Shown in pieces: positions 19,399-25,172 of a stretch of DNA of 25,172 nucleotides (position 1 is the stretch's first letter; each line of letters begins with the position of its first letter). The stretch lies in NCBI GenBank assembly GCA_000969725.1, contig JXSR01S015757.1. One strand, 5' to 3'. A model generated the notes under the pieces. The model ran no database searches, was not told the DNA's origin, and saw only the letters and a list, made by a program, of their open reading frames with translations. The stretch comes from Ophiothrix spiculata (lineage: Eukaryota; Echinodermata; Ophiuroidea; Amphilepidida; Ophiotrichidae). The translations under genes and the position numbers were made by a program.

Positions 19399-20680
19399 AA
19401 CATTTTCCAAGCAGCAACATTTAAACAACTTATTAAACTTGACGATCAAAAGCGCATGTCATCTCTATATTATTCTGTATTCTGTTGCATAGTTTAAGCA
19501 AATGTTGGATATATGAGTTTTCAGCAGCCTTTGTGATTTTAGGCACTTTTAAATACAACTTGCAATAAAAGGAGGGCACATAACTTTATGTACCATAACA
19601 TTTAGCTTCAGTTATTTTGAAGCCACTTAAAAACCATTAACTTAAAGGGGCAATTTATGATTCACTTTTCATCCTCAAAGGCGCTTGCCTCTATCAAAAT
19701 TGCATTTTTGAGCTAATAATTATCCTTGACTTGGATATGTTACAGACCTCAAACCCTTCGTGCAAAAGTGCTTGCATTTGGTTGATAAATCTTCTAATTA
19801 CTGTCGGAGCCTGACAATAATTACTACACAGTAGCCTATGAGGGTTTTTAAAATGCTGAAAAAGTTTGCAACTTAAAAAGGAGTTGTCAGAATCAAGTGA
19901 CACTTTTAGGTCATATTTATGTTGCACTCTTCTTTTTATTTAGCTAGAAGAGAGAGGACGTTATCATCACATCAGAATCATGAATTTCACCTTTAATAGG
20001 TGGAAGCTAATCATAACTTTAAAAGACAAGTCTAATCCTTCGTTTTCTGAAAACAATGTAAACCTCTTATTTTTTTTTAATATTGCATCTATTCCATGAT
20101 CAAATCTTTGAACAATACCACCAGTTTTGCTACTTTTTCAGTCCCAAAGTGGGTGCTTATTCTGATGGACATCAATTAAATCATGTAAAGATTTTCTAAT
20201 TTTGTGGATTATTGTCAAATGTTAAAATACATAATATTCAAAAGAGTACTTGGTTCAATGTTCTATGTTTCCATATACACATATATTACAAGTAACAAGT
20301 AGATAAAAACAATGACAAGAAAAAATAAACAACAATATATGGAGGAGCGACCAGGAGACCAATCAGGTCAGAAAATGGTCCACCCCTATACAATAGAATT
20401 GCATGTCAATTATAGCTAGCCTCCTGAAGCCCTAGCGTTTTTTCATTCTAAGTGTGTTCCTTACACATATAGTCTATCAGCAAACAGACAATATTATGCT
20501 TTAAAAAAGTTTTGTGGGCAAAATTTGTTACAGCTTTCCATCCATATGGAATCATATCCTCAAGTGGTGTACATTAGCTTGTGGGTGGATGGTAAACTTA
20601 ATGTTTTGATTTAGTGGTCAAAATGACCCAAAATGCTTTTGCTATTTAGAAATCGCATTATTCTAAAATTTCTCAATGCA
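19399..20680. other. Non-coding stretch downstream of TRIM copy 3
   Basis: No gene or clear repeat. The open frames of 70-77 codons here show no recognisable domain; the one at 19237-19449 overlaps the right pseudo-LTR and its flank. Confidence 0.45.
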
Positions 20681-20831
20681 GTATATAGAACAAATATATA
20701 CTGACATTTTTCATATCTCTGGATCAAAATATTTATACTATTTTACTTCGGAGTTGCATCCCTCAGTAAAATACTCAGGTCTTTAGTTTTAACCAGAGAT
20801 CTTTAAGTCAGTATATATTTGTATACTATAC
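20681..20831. mobile_element. 151-bp MITE-like inverted-repeat element
   Basis: The left 25 bp (20681-20705, ending 'caaatatatactgac') pairs with the right 25 bp (20807-20831, starting 'gtcagtatatatttg'), with mismatches only near the outer ends. Weaker pairing continues inward through 'tctctgg' and 'ccagaga'. No target duplication was identified. It lies 43 bp beyond the stop of TRIM copy 3, so it could form part of that transcript's 3' UTR. Confidence 0.6.
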
Positions 20832-20873
20832 AGTGTTGGGTTTTTTTTGCATATTTTTATATATTGTATGCGT

Positions 20874-21815
20874 TCATTTTTCTTCATAGCAGAAGATTTT
20901 AGCTGGATAACCATATCCCTGTGCAACCACAAGCCTGTCATCATCGATCAATGCAATACCTTCTGCCCAAATTACATCTGTTGTGACACATCCCAGATAG
21001 GTACCATCCTCTGTAAAGCTGTAGATACCACCTTCATTTTTGTGGCCAAAGCTTGTGACAAAAACTATTCTATCATAACTACAGTAACAGCCAGTTGGTC
21101 TCCAGGATTTAGCATCAGGTGGTTTGTTGATGGCATGTAGTAGCTTGCCATTGTGATCCAATATTTCAGCATTGTTGTCATCACCTGGGCGGCACACTCC
21201 CGGGCACACTATGATCCTTCCTTGAGGTGTCACTGTGATAAACCATGGGCATCTGTTGATTTTGAAGCTGCTAATATGAGTACCATCATGCCTGTGTTTA
21301 CTAATGTAATTCTTCTTGTTTCCCACCAATATATTTCCGTCATTGTCTACTGCCAAACCACGTAGCTCAGAGCCAACAGTATCTACCTTGCCATCAGGGG
21401 ATATAGCAGGAAACTGATTCACTTTTTCTCCCTGTGAGTTGAAGACATGAACCAATCCTGTACAGTCAGTGACATACTGTTGTGTACCATCAGGAGTCAT
21501 AACAACATCATGAGGATTTCTCAAATTTCCCTGAAGTATTCTATTAGAATTGCCATTTGAGCCAAAGATTTTGACATTTTTTTCCTTCCAATCTGCTATG
21601 TAGAAGTCTTTGTTATTATTGACAGCAACACCATTGCCTGCTTCGATCTTTCCAGCTCTATGAGTCCCAATTACTCTCTCCAAAACCCACTTGCCATTTT
21701 TATGTTTCGAATATGGATATGTTGGTAAAATTGATCCCATGTCCACTCTTTCAATGTTACTTTTGCTACCTGGTCTAAATGTTACCTCACTTAAATCTTG
21801 ATTTGCTCCAGCCAT
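20874..21815 (-). CDS. NHL-only TRIM relative: linker plus six-bladed NHL propeller (313 aa)
   Basis: Residues 1-50 match the TRIM linker of copy 2 ('DLSEVTFRPGSKS', 'GSILPTYPYSKHKNGKW'). Six NHL-type blades follow at about 56-96, 97-140, 148-186, 187-235, 236-282 and 283-313. Typical strands include 'GVAVNNNKDFYIAD', 'DVVMTPDGTQQYVTD' and 'GLAVDNDGNILVG'. NHL propellers bind proteins or RNA. The frame is uninterrupted, unlike the corresponding part of copy 2. RING, B-boxes and coiled coil are absent. The ATG at 21815 lies at a position that is inside the coding region of copy 2 and seems to result from a small indel there. Either it is a 5'-truncated copy with a new start, or an upstream exon supplies the N-terminus. 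Confidence 0.72.
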   Translation of the reverse strand: MAGANQDLSEVTFRPGSKSNIERVDMGSILPTYPYSKHKNGKWVLERVIGTHRAGKIEAGNGVAVNNNKDFYIADWKEKNVKIFGSNGNSNRILQGNLRNPHDVVMTPDGTQQYVTDCTGLVHVFNSQGEKVNQFPAISPDGKVDTVGSELRGLAVDNDGNILVGNKKNYISKHRHDGTHISSFKINRCPWFITVTPQGRIIVCPGVCRPGDDNNAEILDHNGKLLHAINKPPDAKSWRPTGCYCSYDRIVFVTSFGHKNEGGIYSFTEDGTYLGCVTTDVIWAEGIALIDDDRLVVAQGYGYPAKIFCYEEK

Positions 21816-23124
21816 TGTTTGTTATCTTTTGAAAGCTAAACAGAATTCAATTTTAATGGAAGTTTTGTAGTATTTATTGTCTCAAGTTATGATATGAATT
21901 GTTGTGATGGAAGACTTTAGGTTGAGTCTTGGGAATTTTCACTATTGACTAACTAAAGATATTAGGTTCCAGGCAGTTTGTTTCTGTATTGTTTCAATTG
22001 TGGAGTACTGATTAGCAGATTTAGTAAAAGATCAGTTAGTAACTGAGTTTGTACACTATTGTTCTTCATAACATCTTGTGTGTGACGATATAACAATTGT
22101 CACATCAGGACCACATGGTATGCCGATATAATCTGAAGAAGAAAAGATGATACAAAGATATAAAATGATGGTATTCATGTTAACTGTTTTAGTATGTGAC
22201 CATTTTAAAACAATCACTTGCTGATTGATAGATAGAAGTTTTAAATACAATTTCCCAGACAGAGAACTTCAGTTCAGTGCTTCTTTATGATAGATGCTTT
22301 TTATGATAGATGCACCATGTCTCCCTGATGTAGTTTTTCTATTAAGTTTAGAGTAGATGTAACCGATGCCATACTTTCATTTGATATTAGTGAAAAAATG
22401 ACAAGAAAAGGAGTAGCAAATTGTGGGTGAATAGATCCCTAAACTGGTTCTTTATTTAACTGTTTTTCTATTTTGTATATGTACCATTGCAAATTTAATA
22501 TCATCAACCAATTCCGCTGAATTGCCGTGTAATGATGAAACAATCTTATTTGTAATATACAACAGAAAACAATTGTTATGAAATTTAAACCAAAAGGTGT
22601 GTAATTTACCAAAGACAGTAGATTACAGAGGGATCATAATCATACTTAAAAACTAAGAGATACTTGTTTTCCCACCACTCAAACTGTTTCTTATAGTTTG
22701 TTTCACATAATTAACTTCAAGCCAAATTTAAGACACAATAAAATACTTCCAGTAAACAAGTGTAAGTGCAGATTCTATGGCAAAACAACTTTGATATTAC
22801 CCTAAATGCATTCGCCTAATTTAGATATGTTTTAATGAACTAAATTATGAAAGAGGTCCATTTTCTATTACTTCGGACAGGTTTGCTTATTTATAAAATT
22901 GGAGGCGTATAGAATTTGAAAATGTTCAAAATAGCTACTAAAGTTGTAACAATTTCCTAAACAATACATACATATAAATCACCTATCTGGTGTTCAAAGG
23001 TGCCAATTCCAATTTTCTAAATTACCATGCTGTTGCTTTGCATCCAACTATAGAAGCTTAAAACACCTATTCATCAACCTTGTAATGACTGGTCAAACAA
23101 ATCAAAAACATGCAGCCTTTTATT
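21816..23124. other. 5' flank of TRIM copy 3; acceptor-like motif at 22133, otherwise non-coding
   Basis: Faint similarity to the coiled-coil end of copy 2 extends to about 21840 and then stops. At 22133-22145 the minus strand has 'cttttcttcttcag/at', like the conserved upstream motif of copies 1 and 2, with neighbouring 'tcacatca' also shared with copy 1. The 64-codon minus-strand frame over it is not a gene. 22260-23124 is AT-rich without recognisable features. Confidence 0.45.
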
Positions 23125-23339
23125 GACCCTAGTTTACAATTGAAGCAAGGATTGCTTCCGCAATAATTTGTATGTTGGGAGTTCCTTTGTAGTCCATTGT
23201 ATTTGGTTTTACCATGGTTTGCAAGCTTTTTGTTTAGAGTGGGTAACTAATCCTCATGGTCACTAAATGCTCAACATTTTTCACTTACCTGTTTTGTTCT
23301 GTTTGTCAGCAATATTCTTCGGGTAGTTATCAACTAAAA
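23125..23339 (+). repeat. Direct repeat copy A flanking the TTAA element
   Basis: This segment is similar to 24233-24440: 'accctagtttacaattga' against 'accctattttacaattga', then 'tatgttgggagtt', 'gtatttggttttaccatg', 'gagtgggtaactaatcc' and 'ttacctgttttgtt'. The offset is about 1108 bp. The two copies look like a tandem duplication of about 215 bp, later split by the inserted element. Confidence 0.8.
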
Positions 23340-23343
23340 TTAA

Positions 23344-24229
23344 GGTGGTTCTAATGGCTACGGTGTCCTGCACAGAATTTGTTCAGAATGTGCAGAATGA
23401 TGAAAAAAACTTGTATTCCAAATTTTAATTTTTTCCATCAAAGCGTTTTTGAGTTACGCTATTTTTTATTTTCCAATTTCCCATAGACTTTGTACATGGC
23501 AAATTTGGCCACCATGAAAATTTGGCAAATTTCTGAAAAAAATACTATTTACAAAATAATTTTTATTTCTGTGGCAGTGTTTCACAAAAGAAACTATTTT
23601 TTGTTTTTTTGTATGGCAAACTGATCATAGAATGTCATAAATTTTGATTTAAAGAAATATCTTTCATCGTTTACGAATGCGAGACTTCTAATGTTTCTAC
23701 TTCTCAAATTTTATTGCGTTAATTTCTAGAAATCTGAATAGCCAGATTTCTCAGAATTTTCATTCATACTTCCCATGCTCCAATTTTAACAAACAAGGTG
23801 TCAAATGAAAGCTTATCAAATTTGCAACAATCTCTCGTTAGCTTTTAAGATTAAAGTGTTTCTAGAAAATTTTATAGGTGATTGAAAATATGCCTACATT
23901 TAGGATTTAAAAAATATTTTTTTATGATAATAAAACTTTCTGGCAAAAAGCCCACGAGAGAATTTAGCTATTGTGACCTTCACCAGCCCCTAAAATTTGA
24001 ATGTCATAGCACATTCCCTCTTGACATGAAAATTCAAAAACTCTGATTTTTTAGGGAATTTTCAAAAAATAAAGAAAAACATAAGAAATTGGCCGAATAT
24101 TAGAAAACTTCATATATGTTACCTTTAAAGTATCTTCTTTAAATGGAACTAGGTTTTGGTTCCCATTCCCAAAAGCTATTCACTTTATAGCTAATTTTCT
24201 GACATGTGTAGATAGCCGTTAGAGCTACC
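23344..24229. mobile_element. 886-bp non-autonomous element with TTAA target duplication
   Basis: TTAA stands at both edges (23340-23343 and 24230-24233). The ends are inverted: GGTGGTTCTAATGGCTA on the left and, reverse complemented, GGTAGCTCTAACGGCTA on the right. A TTAA target is used by piggyBac and by Sola3-type transposons; the terminal bases do not settle which. No ORF of useful length is present inside. Confidence 0.75.
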
Positions 24230-24232
24230 TTA

Positions 24233-24440
24233 ACCCTATTTTACAATTGAGATGAGGATTGCTTTAGCAATAATTGGTATGTTGGGAGTTCTTTTGTAAT
24301 CTACTGTATTTGGTTTTACCATGTATTGCAAGCTTTTTATTTAGAGTGGGTAACTAATCCAGTAAAGCTTTACATTTTCTAATTACCTGTTTTGTTTTGT
24401 TTTCTGTGTCAGCAATGTACATCGGGTAATCATACAAAGA
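24233..24440 (+). repeat. Direct repeat copy B flanking the TTAA element
   Basis: This is the second copy of the segment at 23125-23339. Its homology begins exactly at the right edge of the TTAA element and fades after 'gggtaatcata' near 24430. Confidence 0.8.
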
Positions 24441-24689
24441 TGCAACTGAAATGGCAAATTTTACAATATTTATTACCAAATATCAAAGATATAAAATCAA
24501 GGATTTGATTCCACAAGATAGCTTTAATTTGTCCATTACCTCATTACATTGTTATGCCTAATTTATGTTTTTACTGAGATATGGTCAAAAGTGTTGCAAA
24601 TTAATGGATAATGTTTTGAAACAAAATAAATATAATGTACAGGATTTCTTGTAAATCACTTTGATGCAAGCTATGCAAATAACACTTTT

Positions 24690-24900
24690 GAATTGTAATA
24701 AGGAGGGAAAAGGAAAGGAGAGAAAAAAGGAGAGAGAAAAGAAAAGAGGGGAAGAAGAGATAAAATGAGTAAAAGAAGGAAAAAATAAAGAGACAGAAAA
24801 AGGAGAATGGAAACATATAGGCGGTGAAAGCGGATGGGGGGGCATCATGTCCCCCCCAAAAAAAAAATCACAAAGAAGAAAGAAAGAAAAAGAAAACAAA
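24690..24900 (+). repeat. Polypurine tract followed by a G7/C7 hairpin
   Basis: About 24700-24820 is almost entirely A and G ('aggagggaaaaggaaaggag' and on). It is followed by seven G (24836-24842), an 8-nt loop 'catcatgt' and seven C (24851-24857), then an A run. The 71- and 104-codon minus-strand frames here are low-complexity Phe/Ser/Leu products of the tract and are not genes. Confidence 0.7.
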
Positions 24901-25172
24901 TTGAAATTTTCCCTTTGTTTTGATAATTTACGTATAAAAAAATTTCAGATATCATATCAATTTTCAGTAACAAGTTGCTATTTTTGCACAAATTTCAATA
25001 TATTTTCCCGGGCTATGCAAGGCGTTACGTCACAAATAGGTCCGTCAAATATCATGGATCTGTTACATATTAACCCTAATAATGATAGAAAACATGCATT
25101 TCTGCTAAAACTTCTTTACGTATTTGGGAAAATTTGGTATCATATGAAAGGTCTATATATACTCTATTTATG
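24901..25172. other. Non-coding end of the window
   Basis: No recognisable feature. Confidence 0.4.

Noticed and set aside
24585..24899. Two overlapping minus-strand frames rich in Phe/Ser/Leu with apparent membrane segments
   Set aside because: They are translations of the polypurine tract and its flank.

Overview
This is an animal nuclear genomic window, AT-rich and dominated by transposable elements. The protein-coding content is three minus-strand relatives of one TRIM-NHL gene (RING, two B-boxes, coiled coil, NHL propeller). A lineage-specific TRIM-NHL cluster, together with a tRNA-derived SINE, Penelope-like debris, many MITEs and a foldback element with tandem-repeat arms, suggests a marine invertebrate, possibly an echinoderm or another invertebrate deuterostome. 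That assignment is inference; nothing in the window fixes the species.

Layout. 1-830: an 83-bp tandem array whose last unit is interrupted by a tRNA-derived SINE. 860-2248: TRIM copy 1, encoding RING, B-boxes and coiled coil, broken by a 216-bp TA-flanked MITE and lacking its NHL part. 2249-8974: repeats and non-coding DNA, including a 147-bp insertion with a hammerhead-ribozyme-like core and a 12-bp target-site duplication (TSD), a Harbinger-like MITE, a 168-bp tandem duplication and a MITE with about 200-bp inverted arms. 8975-10914: TRIM copy 2, full length but with four small frameshifting indels. 11333-12520: its 5' flank, where a block carrying a splice-acceptor-like motif occurs four times in tandem. 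14556-15490: a 496-bp tandem duplication with telomere-like TTAGGG words. 16558-18100: a foldback element with 62-bp-period arms and an 8-bp TSD. 18799-19383: a Penelope-like fragment with a decayed GIY-YIG endonuclease between inverted pseudo-LTRs, with a 15-bp TSD. 20874-21815: TRIM copy 3, an intact NHL-only reading frame. 23344-24229: an 886-bp TTAA-flanked element between direct repeats. The window ends with a polypurine tract.

The three TRIM copies derive from one ancestor: they share the reading-frame sequence, an essentially intronless coding region and an upstream polypyrimidine-CAG motif. Each is in a different state: the first has lost its propeller, the second has the full domain set but is frameshifted, and the third is propeller only. 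Intact family members would be expected to act as E3 ubiquitin ligases, with the NHL propeller binding protein or RNA. In this window only copy 1 (as a truncated protein) and copy 3 (as a propeller-only protein) have uninterrupted frames of useful length. No prokaryotic-type system, CRISPR array, rRNA or functional tRNA gene was seen.
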